This document shows, in pieces, positions 1 through 8,445 of a DNA stretch of 64,000 nt. Every line of letters starts with the position of its first letter. The first letter of the stretch is position 1. Below the pieces are notes generated by a model. It saw only the letters and a list, made by a program, of their open reading frames with translations, ran no database searches and had not been told where the DNA came from. The stretch lies in contig CANLLZ010000002.1 of NCBI GenBank assembly GCA_947492235.1, positions 620,001-684,000 of the forward strand. The letters are read 5' to 3'. A program made the position numbers and the translations under genes. Source of the DNA: an uncultured Altererythrobacter sp. (GTDB taxonomy: Bacteria; Pseudomonadota; Alphaproteobacteria; Sphingomonadales; Sphingomonadaceae).

Positions 1-579
1 GTCCATATTTCAACGGATTACGTGTTTGACGGGGCGGGTGAAACGCCGTTTGCCCCGTCCGATCCTACCGGTCCGCTGGGCGCGTATGGCCGGACGAAGC
101 TGGCGGGCGAGGACGCGGTACGCGAAGCGGGCGGGGTCTATGCGATCCTGCGCACCAGTTGGGTTTTCTCACGCCACGGCAACAATTTCGTCAAAACCAT
201 GCTCCGGCTGGCGGAAAGCCGCGACCATTTGACCATCGTCGCCGACCAGCATGGCGGGCCGACCCCGGCTAGCGCCATCGCCGCCGCCTGCCACAGCATC
301 GCGCATCAGCTGATCGAGGCTCCGGAAAAGGCGGGAATCACCCACTTTTCCGGCGCTCCCGACACGACATGGGCCGATTTTGCCCGCGCAATATTCGAGG
401 AAAACGGTAAGCCCGTCACCGTCGAGGATATTCCCACCAGCGCCTACCCCACGCCCGCTGCCCGGCCCCTCAATTCACGCCTCAACTGCAATTCTACTCG
501 CATAACATTCGGTCTCGAACGACCCGACTGGCACGCCGCCTTGCGCAATGTCCTCACGCAGCTTGGCGAGACTCCCTGA
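1..579 (+). CDS. rfbD: dTDP-4-dehydrorhamnose reductase, C-terminal part (5' truncated by window edge)
   Basis: Reading frame is open from base 1, so the gene begins upstream of the window; 192 residues are visible, and about 100 are missing if it has the usual family length near 290. The enzyme reduces dTDP-4-keto-L-rhamnose to dTDP-L-rhamnose for surface polysaccharide synthesis. Visible residues 4-11 read STDYVFDG, the hallmark of this extended short-chain dehydrogenase family, and Tyr29-x3-Lys33 (YGRTK) is the catalytic pair. The ileS start follows 49 bp after the stop, so co-transcription is possible. The other rml genes would lie outside the window. Confidence 0.93.
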   Translation, partial: VHISTDYVFDGAGETPFAPSDPTGPLGAYGRTKLAGEDAVREAGGVYAILRTSWVFSRHGNNFVKTMLRLAESRDHLTIVADQHGGPTPASAIAAACHSIAHQLIEAPEKAGITHFSGAPDTTWADFARAIFEENGKPVTVEDIPTSAYPTPAARPLNSRLNCNSTRITFGLERPDWHAALRNVLTQLGETP

Positions 580-628
580 CAAGCAGGCTTTATCCGCGCA
601 CTTTTATGCCCTAACCGCCCTGCCCATC

Positions 629-3601
629 ATGCCTGACAACAAGCCAGACTATAAAGACACCGTCTTCCTGCCGAAGACCGACTTCCCCATGAAGGCGGGT
701 CTGCCGCAGAAGGAGCCGGGTATTCTGGCCCGCTGGCAGGACGAGAAGCTGTACGAGGAACTGCGCGAAACCCGCGCCGGGCGCGAGAAGTTCATCCTGC
801 ATGACGGCCCGCCCTACGCCAATGGCGACATGCATATTGGCCATGCGCTGAATCATGTTCTGAAAGACACGGTCGTCCGCTCGCAAAGCCTGATGGGCAA
901 GGATGCCCCCTATGTGCCGGGCTGGGATTGCCACGGCCTGCCGATCGAGTGGAAGGTGGAGGAGCTCTACCGCAAGAAGAAGCGGAACAAGAAAGACGTT
1001 CCGGCGAAGGAATTCCGCAAGGAATGCCGCGAATACGCCCAGAAATGGGTCGATGTTCAGCGCGAACAGCTGAAGCGGCTGGGCATTCAGGGCCGGTGGG
1101 ACAAACCCTACCTTACCATGCGCCCCGAAGCGGAAGGCGCGATTGTCGCCGAACTGCACAAATTCGCCGAAACCGGCCAGCTCTATCGCGGCGCAAAGCC
1201 GGTGATGTGGAGCCCGGTGGAAGAAACCGCGCTGGCCGATGCCGAGGTCGAATATCAGGACCTGACCGACAGCCCTCAGATCGATGTGGCGTTCGAGATT
1301 GTTGAGAGCGGCATTCCGGAACTGGTCGGCGCGTATGCAGTGATCTGGACGACGACGCCTTGGACGATCCCGGTCAATCAGGCGCTCGCGTGCGGGCCGG
1401 ACGTTGAATACACCTTGGGTTCGATTAGGTTCGAGAATATTTCCGACATGGGCATGAAGAGGGTCGTGACTGATCCTCGCTTCAGCGAAGCCTTCGTTCG
1501 ACCCCTGCTTTTCGCTGTAGACCTGCGTGAAGGTTTGCAAGACCGTCTGCGATACGCTCTCAAATCACTGAATCTCGACGAATTTGGGGATTTGGAGGCC
1601 ACACTGTTCTTAGAAACTGACGAGGAAAAGCCTTGCAAAGGCTCCGACCTCGCCGGAACCATTGTCCGCCACCCGATGCACAAGCTCGGCGGGTTCTACG
1701 CTAAGCCGCGCCCTATGCTCGCAGGCGATTTCGTCACCACCGACAGCGGCACCGGCATCGTCCATATGTCCCCCGATCACGGCGAGGACGATTTCGACCT
1801 GTGCAAGGCGAACGGCATTGACCCCGTCTTTGCAGTCATGGGCGACGGGCGCTACCGCGACGACTGGCTGTGGCTGGGCGGAGAGGATGACCGCCGCCGC
1901 AGCGTCATCAACAAGCCGTTCAACTCGCCCGACGGGCCGATCTGCTCCGACTTACGCGAGGCAGGCGCGCTGCTCAGCGCAAGCGCAGACTACCAACACA
2001 GCTACCCCCACTCGTGGCGCTCCAAGGCCAAAGTCGTCTATCGCTGCACCCCGCAATGGTTCATCGCGATCGACGAGACGCTGGAGCACATCACGCCCAA
2101 GACGCAGGCCGAAAAGGGCTGGGAAGGCGAAGGCGGCGCGATTGATCCCGCCGACGAGACCCTGTGCGCCGCCCCCACCCTGCGCGAGCGCGCTCTGTCG
2201 GAAATCGAGCGGGTGCGCTTCGTGCCGGAGAAGGGCCGCAACCGTTTGCGCTCCATGGTCGAAGGCCGCCCCGACTGGCTGATCAGCCGCCAACGCGCAT
2301 GGGGCGTGCCGCTCGCCCTGTTCGTCCACCGCGCATCCGGCGAATTGCTGGTCGATCCCCAGGTTAACCACCGCATCCAGACGGCCATCGCCGCCGATAC
2401 CGTCGATGCGTGGGAAGAAAGCCGCGCCGCCGAATTTCTGGGGCCGGATCGTGAGCCCGACGATTACGAGATGGTCACCGACATTCTCGACGTGTGGTTC
2501 GACAGCGGCTCCACCCACGCTTTTGTGCTGGAATCGGACGAGTGGCCGGAACTGACCAGCCCTGCCGATCTCTATCTGGAAGGCAGTGACCAGCATCGCG
2601 GCTGGTTCCAGTCGTCCCTGCTGGAAAGCTGCGGCACCAGAGGCCGCGCGCCCTATGAAGCGGTGCTGACCCACGGTTTCACGATGGATTCCAAGGGCTA
2701 CAAACAGTCCAAATCGCTGGGCAACACCACCGATCCGAACAAGGTGATGGAGCAATACGGCGCGGACATCATCCGCCTCTGGGCATTGAGCGTCGATTAC
2801 ACCGAAGACCACCGCATCGGGGATGAAATCCTCAAAGGCGTAGGCGATCAGTACCGCCGCCTGCGCAACACCTTCCGCTATCTGCTCGGCGCGCTGGACG
2901 GGTTTATCGGCGATGCGGGCGATACGGGCGAAGTGCCGGAGCTGGAGATCTATGTCCTCGGCCTGCTGTCCGAGCTGGACGGCAAGCTAAAGCAGGCGGT
3001 GCATGATTTCGACTTCAACACCTACACCCGCCTGCTGGTCGATTTCTGCAACGAGGACCTCTCGGCCTTCTTCTTCGATATCCGCAAGGACACGCTCTAT
3101 TGCGACGGGCCGGACAGCACGACGCGCAACGCCTATCGCACCGTGCTGGACATTTTGTTCCACGCGCTGGTCCGCTATGTCTCGCCCGTGCTGGTGTTCA
3201 CCGCCGAGGAAGTGTGGAGCACGCGCTACCCCGAAGGCGGCAGCGTGCACCTGCTCGAATGGCCGCCCGTGCCCGAGGTGCCGATTACCGGCGACCGCTG
3301 GGCCAAATTGCGCGATCTGCGCGAACGCGTAACCGAAGCCATCGAGCCGCTGCGGCGCGAAAAAACCATTCGCTCGAGCAATGAGGCGGACGTGACTGTG
3401 CCCGCTGCGGATGTTCCCGAAGGCTTCTCGGACGAAGCTTTGGCAGAGCTGTTCATTTGCGCGTCAGTCACGCGCAGCGATGGAGGAGAGGTGATGGTCA
3501 CCCGCTCCACCGAAGACAAATGCGGACGCTGCTGGCGTCTGCTGCCCTCCGTGGCAGAAGACGGCGCGCTGTGTTCGCGCTGCGAAGGAGTGGTGGGATG
3601 A
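629..3601 (+). CDS. ileS: Isoleucyl-tRNA synthetase
   Basis: Charges tRNA-Ile with isoleucine; class I synthetase, 990 residues. The HIGH signature is at residues 69-72. The KMSKS loop is at residues 692-696 but reads KQSKS (bases 2702-2716), with Met replaced by Gln. The C-terminus has two CxxC pairs (CGRC and CSRC) typical of the zinc-binding tail. The start at 629 gives the usual N-terminus (MPDNKPDYKDT); the same frame is open back to 548, inside rfbD, with no better ribosome-binding site. Within the CP1 editing domain, residues about 260-340 (bases 1405-1650) are longer and less GC-rich than the flanks. The stop overlaps the lspA start in ATGA. Confidence 0.97.
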   Translation: MPDNKPDYKDTVFLPKTDFPMKAGLPQKEPGILARWQDEKLYEELRETRAGREKFILHDGPPYANGDMHIGHALNHVLKDTVVRSQSLMGKDAPYVPGWDCHGLPIEWKVEELYRKKKRNKKDVPAKEFRKECREYAQKWVDVQREQLKRLGIQGRWDKPYLTMRPEAEGAIVAELHKFAETGQLYRGAKPVMWSPVEETALADAEVEYQDLTDSPQIDVAFEIVESGIPELVGAYAVIWTTTPWTIPVNQALACGPDVEYTLGSIRFENISDMGMKRVVTDPRFSEAFVRPLLFAVDLREGLQDRLRYALKSLNLDEFGDLEATLFLETDEEKPCKGSDLAGTIVRHPMHKLGGFYAKPRPMLAGDFVTTDSGTGIVHMSPDHGEDDFDLCKANGIDPVFAVMGDGRYRDDWLWLGGEDDRRRSVINKPFNSPDGPICSDLREAGALLSASADYQHSYPHSWRSKAKVVYRCTPQWFIAIDETLEHITPKTQAEKGWEGEGGAIDPADETLCAAPTLRERALSEIERVRFVPEKGRNRLRSMVEGRPDWLISRQRAWGVPLALFVHRASGELLVDPQVNHRIQTAIAADTVDAWEESRAAEFLGPDREPDDYEMVTDILDVWFDSGSTHAFVLESDEWPELTSPADLYLEGSDQHRGWFQSSLLESCGTRGRAPYEAVLTHGFTMDSKGYKQSKSLGNTTDPNKVMEQYGADIIRLWALSVDYTEDHRIGDEILKGVGDQYRRLRNTFRYLLGALDGFIGDAGDTGEVPELEIYVLGLLSELDGKLKQAVHDFDFNTYTRLLVDFCNEDLSAFFFDIRKDTLYCDGPDSTTRNAYRTVLDILFHALVRYVSPVLVFTAEEVWSTRYPEGGSVHLLEWPPVPEVPITGDRWAKLRDLRERVTEAIEPLRREKTIRSSNEADVTVPAADVPEGFSDEALAELFICASVTRSDGGEVMVTRSTEDKCGRCWRLLPSVAEDGALCSRCEGVVG

Positions 3602-4122
3602 GCGGCATCTTCACCAAGAACCGCCTGATCGGCCTCGGAATCGCGCTGATTATCTGCGCGGTGGACCAGTATATCAAATGGCTGGTGCGCGTTCCGCTGG
3701 AGCTGCGCGAGAAAGGCGTGATCGAGCTGATCCCGTTTTTCGACCTGCGCTGGACGCAGAATTTCGGCGTGTCGCTCGGCATGTTCGAAGCAACCAGCGT
3801 GGAAATGCGCTGGATGCTGGTGCTGGTGACCGCGCTGATCGCCGGGGTGGTGTTCGTCTGGATGCTGCGCGAGCGGGCAATGGGCGACATTCTCGGCCTG
3901 TCGATGATCCTCGGCGGCGCGCTGGGGAATATCTATGACCGCTACACCTGGGGCTATGTGATCGACTATGCCGATCTGCATATTGGCGAGTTCCGCCCCT
4001 TCCTTATTTTCAACGTCGCCGATGCCGCGATTACCATCGGCGTGCTGATAATCCTTGCCCGCTCCTTCTTCCTGCGCGACAGTGAAGAGGACACACCAAA
4101 GGACGCCAGCCCTGCCCGATAG
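3598..4122 (+). CDS. lspA: Signal peptidase II (prolipoprotein signal peptidase)
   Basis: Inner-membrane aspartyl protease that cleaves lipoprotein signal peptides before the lipobox cysteine. It has 174 residues, the normal length, with four hydrophobic segments. Both catalytic aspartate motifs are present: GGALGNIYDR followed by GYVIDY, and FNVADAAI near the C-terminus. The ATG overlaps the ileS stop (ATGA), indicating translational coupling; ileS-lspA is a very common pair. A gene for a lipoprotein follows directly. Confidence 0.96.
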   Translation: MSGIFTKNRLIGLGIALIICAVDQYIKWLVRVPLELREKGVIELIPFFDLRWTQNFGVSLGMFEATSVEMRWMLVLVTALIAGVVFVWMLRERAMGDILGLSMILGGALGNIYDRYTWGYVIDYADLHIGEFRPFLIFNVADAAITIGVLIILARSFFLRDSEEDTPKDASPAR

Positions 4123-4150
4123 CAGGCCTGCGTCTTCCGGAGACCAACTG

Positions 4151-4561
4151 ATGCGTAATGCCCTGAAGCCCGCTATTCTCAGCCTTTCGACCCTGGCCCT
4201 GGTGGGCTGCGGCGGAGGAGGTCTGCTGGACCGGGATCGTCCGGACGAGTTTGCCGTGCAGCGTCAGGCACCGCTGGTGGTTCCGCCGGACTTCAATCTC
4301 GTGCCTCCGTCCGAAGGCGCGCCGCGCCCGGCAGGCGGAACGGCCAGCGAGCAGGCGCTCGACGTTCTGTTCGGCGGCCCCGCCCCGCGCTCCAGCGTGG
4401 AAACCAGCGTTCTCGACCGCGCAGGCGAAGCGGCACCGGGCATCCGCTCGGCTGTCGGCAGCGAGCGGACCAACACCGTGGCCAAGGGCCGCGTAACCCG
4501 CGACATCATCGCCGCGCCAGAGGGCGACGGTCAGGCGGCGCAAGCGGTAATACCCGGCTAA
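4151..4561 (+). CDS. DUF3035 (BamF-like) outer-membrane lipoprotein
   Basis: A 136-residue protein with a lipoprotein signal peptide ending in the lipobox LVGC (about residues 17-20), followed by a Gly-rich linker. The segment RPDEFAV ... LVVPPDFNLVPP is the DUF3035 signature; in Caulobacter the family member BamF is a subunit of the outer-membrane beta-barrel assembly complex. The remainder is low-complexity and probably disordered. GGAG lies 7 bp before the ATG. It sits 28 bp after lspA, whose product would process it. The BAM role is inferred from the family. Confidence 0.8.
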   Translation: MRNALKPAILSLSTLALVGCGGGGLLDRDRPDEFAVQRQAPLVVPPDFNLVPPSEGAPRPAGGTASEQALDVLFGGPAPRSSVETSVLDRAGEAAPGIRSAVGSERTNTVAKGRVTRDIIAAPEGDGQAAQAVIPG

Positions 4562-4580
4562 GCCGGGAATTACCTTTTTT
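4553..4580 (+). terminator. Rho-independent terminator of the ileS-lspA-DUF3035 unit
   Basis: Stem CCCGGC (4553-4558) and GCCGGG (4562-4567) with a TAA loop that is the stop codon itself; six T residues follow at 4575-4580 after a 7-bp spacer. The spacer is longer than ideal, hence moderate confidence. Confidence 0.5.
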
Positions 4581-4979
4581 GTCTTTTTGGCCCTGCGGGC
4601 GCGGGGCATCCGCCCCGCTTGCTTCCTCGCTCATGCGCCCTGACGGGCGCGTCACTGCGGGCGGCCATGCGGCCTTGCGGGGCCTCGCGGCCCCGAACCA
4701 TTCTAAGCCAATAGCCTCTATCGTCTTATAGGGCGCTCTTTCCCAGATCCGTTCGCCCTGAGCCTGTCGAAGGGCCCCGGTTTCAAGCCAAGTGCTAGAA
4801 GAAAAGTGCGATCCTTCGACAAGCTCAGTATGAGCGGGATTTTATCTATTGCTTCAGCGGCAAGCGCTGCTCCGGCCCGCGACCAGCGGGCCGCAAGGGC
4901 GACTGCCCGCCCGCAGGTGCTCGACCCGGAACGGGTCGAAACAGCACCGAGGATGAACCCGCGGATGCGGGTTCGTAAA
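4562..4979. repeat. Non-coding gap with composite palindromic repeat, copy A
   Basis: No convincing gene. Element 1 (4656-4706) is a GC-rich 51-mer containing the hairpin GGGGCC-tcgc-GGCCCC (4679-4694) and ending in CCATTCTAA. Element 2 (4751-4840) is an imperfect inverted repeat: its left arm (4751-4775) holds CCTGAGCCTGTCGAAGG and its right arm (from 4806) holds CCTTCGACAAGCTCAG, about 30 bp apart. The same two elements recur in the same order and orientation at 60367-60550. The second arm type is familiar from many sphingomonad genomes. The tail, 4841-4979, holds nothing I can identify. Confidence 0.8.
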
Positions 4980-5969
4980 TCAAATAAGCCCCGCCAAGGG
5001 GCTACTCGGATCGGCATATTTCCGCGTTGCCATGCGCCCGGCCAGATAGGCATCGCGCCCCGCCTCCACGGCGAGCTTCATCGCGCGGGCCATGCGGATC
5101 GGGTCCTTCGCCTCGGCAATGGCGGTGTTCATCAGCACCCCATCGCAGCCCAGCTCCATCGCCACCGCCGCATCGCTGGCCGTGCCGACACCCGCATCGA
5201 CGAGCACCGGCACTTTCGCGCCTTCGACGATCAGGCGGATGGTCACGCGGTTCTGGATGCCCAGCCCGCTTCCAATCGGCGCGCCGAGCGGCATGATGGC
5301 GACCGCGCCCGCCTCTTCCAGCTGTTGCGCGGCGATGGGATCGTCGGCGCAATAGACCATCGGATGGAAGCCTTCTTTCGCCAGCACTTCGGTCGCTTTC
5401 AGCGTTTCGCGCATGTCGGGATAGAGCGTGCGGGCCTCGCCCAGCACTTCCAGCTTCACCAGATCCCAGCCCCCGGCCTCGCGCGCCAGCCGCAGAGTGC
5501 GGATTGCGTCGTCCGCCGTGAAGCAGCCCGCGGTGTTGGGCAGATAGGTGGTCTCTTTCGGATCGATAAAGTCGGTCAGCATCGGCGCGCCCGGATCGCT
5601 GACATTCACGCGCCGCACAGCGACGGTGACGATTTCTGCCCCGCTCGCCTTCAACGCGGCGGCGTTCTGCTCGAAATCCTTGTATTTGCCGGTGCCGACA
5701 ATCAGGCGCGAGGTGAAAGTGCGGCCCGCGACCGACCATGTATCGTCGCCAGACGCCGCGTCTCCGCCGCCCACGAAATGCACGATCTCCAGCGAATCGC
5801 CCTCGCCGAGGGTCACATCCGAGAGCGTTGAACGCGGCGCTATGACGCCATTATGCTCCACCGCGACCTTCTCCGGCGCGAGGCCCAGCTCCTGGACAAG
5901 TTGCGCGATGGTGGCGGCAGAGGTGGTGCGGCTGTCGCCGTTGACGGTGAGGGTTTTGGTGTCGCTCAT
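4980..5969 (-). CDS. thiG: Fused sulfur carrier ThiS - thiazole synthase ThiG
   Basis: A 329-residue fusion for the thiazole half of thiamine. Residues 1-69 are a ubiquitin-fold ThiS ending in the Gly-Gly motif (HFVGGG, 67-69); residues from about 77 to the end are a full ThiG TIM barrel. The Schiff-base lysine is Lys172 in DLVKLEVLG, and the phosphate-binding region APIGSGLGI is intact. Normally ThiS must carry a free C-terminal Gly as a thiocarboxylate; here about 8 residues link it to ThiG. It lies 16 bp downstream of the MerC gene and is probably co-transcribed. No other thi gene is in the window. Confidence 0.93.
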   Translation of the reverse strand: MSDTKTLTVNGDSRTTSAATIAQLVQELGLAPEKVAVEHNGVIAPRSTLSDVTLGEGDSLEIVHFVGGGDAASGDDTWSVAGRTFTSRLIVGTGKYKDFEQNAAALKASGAEIVTVAVRRVNVSDPGAPMLTDFIDPKETTYLPNTAGCFTADDAIRTLRLAREAGGWDLVKLEVLGEARTLYPDMRETLKATEVLAKEGFHPMVYCADDPIAAQQLEEAGAVAIMPLGAPIGSGLGIQNRVTIRLIVEGAKVPVLVDAGVGTASDAAVAMELGCDGVLMNTAIAEAKDPIRMARAMKLAVEAGRDAYLAGRMATRKYADPSSPLAGLI

Positions 5970-5985
5970 GGGAGCGAGATAGCGT

Positions 5986-6369
5986 TCAGCGCTGGCCAGA
6001 CAAGTGCGGGCGCAGATTGAGGATGTGGCCGAGCGATACCAGCGCGACGCCGATAATCGTCAGGACCGCCTCTTCCAGCCCGTGCGGCGCGGCCAGAGCC
6101 CCGCCCATAAAGCTCAGCCCCATCATGGCGACAACGAAAGGCGCGCGGCGGCGGTGGCGCATGGCGCCCCAGCCGATGGTGACTGCGGCAACGATCAGCG
6201 CCACAAGCAGCCCCCAGCGATGAATCTCCGGCGCGAAGAACCACTGTCCGCCCAGCCCGAGCGCCGAGACCACGGCAATACTGGCGAGGCAATGCACTGC
6301 GCACAGGCCCGACAGGACAATGCCAGCCCGGTCCAGCCGTTGGCGCATGGGATTGATGGGACGACTCAT
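5986..6369 (-). CDS. MerC-domain inner-membrane protein
   Basis: A 127-residue protein with about four hydrophobic segments. The N-terminal [15 protein letters not shown] matches the conserved MerC signature, with the Cys and His-Cys residues that bind metal. MerC carries mercury in mer operons, but chromosomal homologues without mer genes occur and some are linked to zinc homeostasis. No mer gene is nearby, so mercury transport is not implied. It is the first gene of a probable merC-thiSG transcript read from the promoter at 6379-6407. The ATG lies about 9 bp after the -10 element, so the mRNA may be nearly leaderless. Confidence 0.8.
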   Translation of the reverse strand: MSRPINPMRQRLDRAGIVLSGLCAVHCLASIAVVSALGLGGQWFFAPEIHRWGLLVALIVAAVTIGWGAMRHRRRAPFVVAMMGLSFMGGALAAPHGLEEAVLTIIGVALVSLGHILNLRPHLSGQR

Positions 6370-6378
6370 CGTGCGGGC

Positions 6379-6407
6379 GATATATGGTATAGTGTATCAT
6401 GATACAA
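6379..6407 (-). promoter_or_regulatory. Promoter with 14-bp palindromic operator upstream of merC-thiSG
   Basis: On the minus strand a -35 TTGTAT (6402-6407) and a -10 TATATC (6379-6384) are separated by 17 bp. The perfect palindrome TGTATCATGATACA (6393-6406) covers the -35 and part of the spacer, as expected for a repressor operator. The regulator is unknown; a metal-responsive Fur/Zur-type repressor is one guess, given MerC. Confidence 0.5.
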
Positions 6408-6513
6408 GTGCGGCCCTTGGGCCAGCCATTGGGCCAGGCATTGGACTGGCCATTGGTCCCATACCCTTTGGCCGCGCTTGCAAGCCGGGCACCGCACCCC
6501 CAATAAGCCTGTC

Positions 6514-7575
6514 ATGGCCACCACCGCTGCCCCTGCTCCGTCCGGCACACCCGCTTACGCATCGTCCGCGCGCCCCGATCTGCTGGCGCGCTGGCTGTTT
6601 GTCGTGGCGGCAATGATTGTCGGAATCGTGATGGTCGGCGGGATTACCCGCCTGACCGAATCGGGTCTCTCGATCACCCAGTGGCAGCCGATCACGGGAA
6701 CCCTGCCCCCGCTGACAGAGGCGCAGTGGCAGGCCGAATTCGACCTGTACCGCGCGACACCGGAATATCGGTTCGAGGCGGGTCCGGCTGGCATGACGAT
6801 GGCCGATTTCAAGTTTATCTTCTTCTGGGAATGGTTTCACCGCTTTATCGGGCGGCTGATCGGGCTGGCCTTCGCGCTCCCGCTGGCGTTCTTCTGGGTC
6901 CGAAAGATGATCCCCGCCGGCTACAAGCCGCGGCTCCTCGCGCTGCTGGCACTGGGCGGGCTGCAAGGCGCATTCGGGTGGTTCATGGTCCGCTCCGGCC
7001 TGTCGGGCGAAATGACCGATGTCAGCCATTTTTGGCTCTCGATCCACTTGCTTACCGCGCTCTTCACGCTTGCCGGCTTGATCTGGACCGCGCTGGACCT
7101 GCGGCGGCTCGCCCAGATGAAGGATGCGCGCCCCGCCCGGCTGACCGGCCTCGCGATCATTGCAGCCGCCATACTCTTTATCCAGTTGCTGCTCGGCGCA
7201 TGGGTTGCCGGGCTCAATGCCGGCCATGCGTCGGACACCTGGCCGCTGATGCAGGAGCGGGTCATTCCGGAATATGACACAGCCAAGGGTCTGTTCTGGG
7301 CCGTCACCCATGATCCCTATCTGCTCCACTTCCTCCATCGCTGGTGGGCGTGGGTCGCGTTTGTCGCTGTGCTGCTGTTCGCGCGACACGTGAAGAAGCT
7401 CAGCCGCAACCCCTCGGCGGCGCTCAACGCGTTGCTTGGCGTGCAGATGGTGCTCGGCATAGCGACGGTGATGACCGGCGTGGCGCTGTGGATCGCCGTC
7501 GCCCACCAATTGGTGGGGGCATTGCTGGTCGCCGCATTCGCCTGGGCCGCGCATGTCGCTGGCCGGACCGCGTGA
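6514..7575 (+). CDS. ctaA: Heme A synthase (COX15/CtaA family)
   Basis: Oxidises the C8 methyl group of heme O to give heme A for cytochrome aa3 oxidases. The 353-residue protein has eight expected hydrophobic segments. Conserved motifs include GGITRLTESGLSITQWQP near the first membrane helix, WEWFHRFIGR, SIHLLTALF and LLHFLHRWWAW, which supply the heme-ligand histidines. The start at 6514 (MATTAAPAP) is preferred to the in-frame codon at 6478 because it gives the usual N-terminal tail length; no strong ribosome-binding site is visible for either. The stop overlaps the next gene's GTG (GTGA). Confidence 0.94.
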   Translation: MATTAAPAPSGTPAYASSARPDLLARWLFVVAAMIVGIVMVGGITRLTESGLSITQWQPITGTLPPLTEAQWQAEFDLYRATPEYRFEAGPAGMTMADFKFIFFWEWFHRFIGRLIGLAFALPLAFFWVRKMIPAGYKPRLLALLALGGLQGAFGWFMVRSGLSGEMTDVSHFWLSIHLLTALFTLAGLIWTALDLRRLAQMKDARPARLTGLAIIAAAILFIQLLLGAWVAGLNAGHASDTWPLMQERVIPEYDTAKGLFWAVTHDPYLLHFLHRWWAWVAFVAVLLFARHVKKLSRNPSAALNALLGVQMVLGIATVMTGVALWIAVAHQLVGALLVAAFAWAAHVAGRTA

Positions 7576-8273
7576 AAATCCCGGCCATAGGTCTGGCGGC
7601 AGCCGCTCTCCTCGCCAGCGGATTGCACCAGCCTCTGTCTGCACAAATCGCTCCGCAGGGTCCGCATGAACTCTGCCGCGAGCTGGTACGGTCGCTGGAA
7701 GACGGGGCCGTTCTGGGCGTCAAGCGATGCTGGACGGTTCGCTTCGTGGCCCAGCAGGGCGATTTGCGGATGGATGGCGAGCAGTCGCGCGTTGCGGTCG
7801 ACGCGCCGCCTGCCCTTGCGGCGCTGGCCCGGCTGGAAGAAAAGCGGGTCGAAACCGGCATGTTCCCGCTGGTTATGAGCCCTGACGGTCTGATCCAGCC
7901 CTCGGCAGGGCAGAAGAGCGGAGGCACCCTGCTGGAAATGCAGGAAGCCGCCGCAGCGATCATAACGGCACTGAAGCCCGATCCGGCTGCCGCCGATGCC
8001 ATGCGCAGCTTTGTGGCGCAGGTGGCTGCTGCCTCGGCCGAGCATCTCGGGCGGATCCCGCGCGATCTGCTCTATCCTGTTCCCCCGCAAGGGCCGGAAA
8101 CCATTGCCATCACTCTGCCCGATGGCTCTGCGGGAAGCGTTACAATCGAGCAATCGGCCACTGCCCATCCGGAAACGGGACTGTTGCAGACCGCGCGGCG
8201 CAGCGTCGTGACCAGAGCAGGCCAGACCACCAGCGAATCGGTCGAAACCTGGGTTCTGACACCGATCGGCTAA
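7572..8273 (+). CDS. Secreted protein of unknown function
   Basis: A 233-residue protein starting at a GTG that overlaps the ctaA stop (GTGA), hence translationally coupled. Residues 1-24 form a signal peptide ([15 protein letters not shown], cleavage near LSAQ). The mature part is soluble, with two cysteines (HELCREL and KRCWTVRF) and an alternating pattern that suggests a beta-rich fold near the C-terminus. I do not recognise the family. Coupling to heme A synthase could mean an envelope role, but nothing in the sequence proves a link. Confidence 0.75.
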   Translation: MKIPAIGLAAAALLASGLHQPLSAQIAPQGPHELCRELVRSLEDGAVLGVKRCWTVRFVAQQGDLRMDGEQSRVAVDAPPALAALARLEEKRVETGMFPLVMSPDGLIQPSAGQKSGGTLLEMQEAAAAIITALKPDPAAADAMRSFVAQVAAASAEHLGRIPRDLLYPVPPQGPETIAITLPDGSAGSVTIEQSATAHPETGLLQTARRSVVTRAGQTTSESVETWVLTPIG

Positions 8274-8326
8274 CCCGCGCAAAAACGCACGGTATCATGT
8301 TACCTTGAGCCAATCCCGCTTCCAGC

Positions 8327-8355
8327 TTGACTTAGACGCACTTCGCAGCCATTTG
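8327..8355 (+). promoter_or_regulatory. Possible promoter of rplM-rpsI
   Basis: A good -35, TTGACT (8327-8332), lies about 114 bp upstream of rplM. With 17-bp spacing the -10 would be CATTTG (8350-8355), a weak match. It is offered only because ribosomal protein genes need a strong promoter and no better candidate is seen in 8274-8445. Confidence 0.3.
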
Positions 8356-8445
8356 GCCGCCCGGATCACGCAGGTGCCCGCACGCTGCGCTGACGGACCA
8401 TTTGCGGTTCGTATCCAAGACAAGAGACATAAGGACTTACCAGCC

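Noticed and set aside
4806-5831. Plus-strand open frame opposite the ThiS-ThiG gene
   Set aside because: The minus-strand frame encodes a complete, conserved enzyme; the plus-strand product is Arg/His-rich and unlike any family.
5986-6369. Mercury resistance operon
   Set aside because: Only a MerC-domain protein is present; there is no merR, merT, merP or merA nearby, so mercury resistance is not supported.
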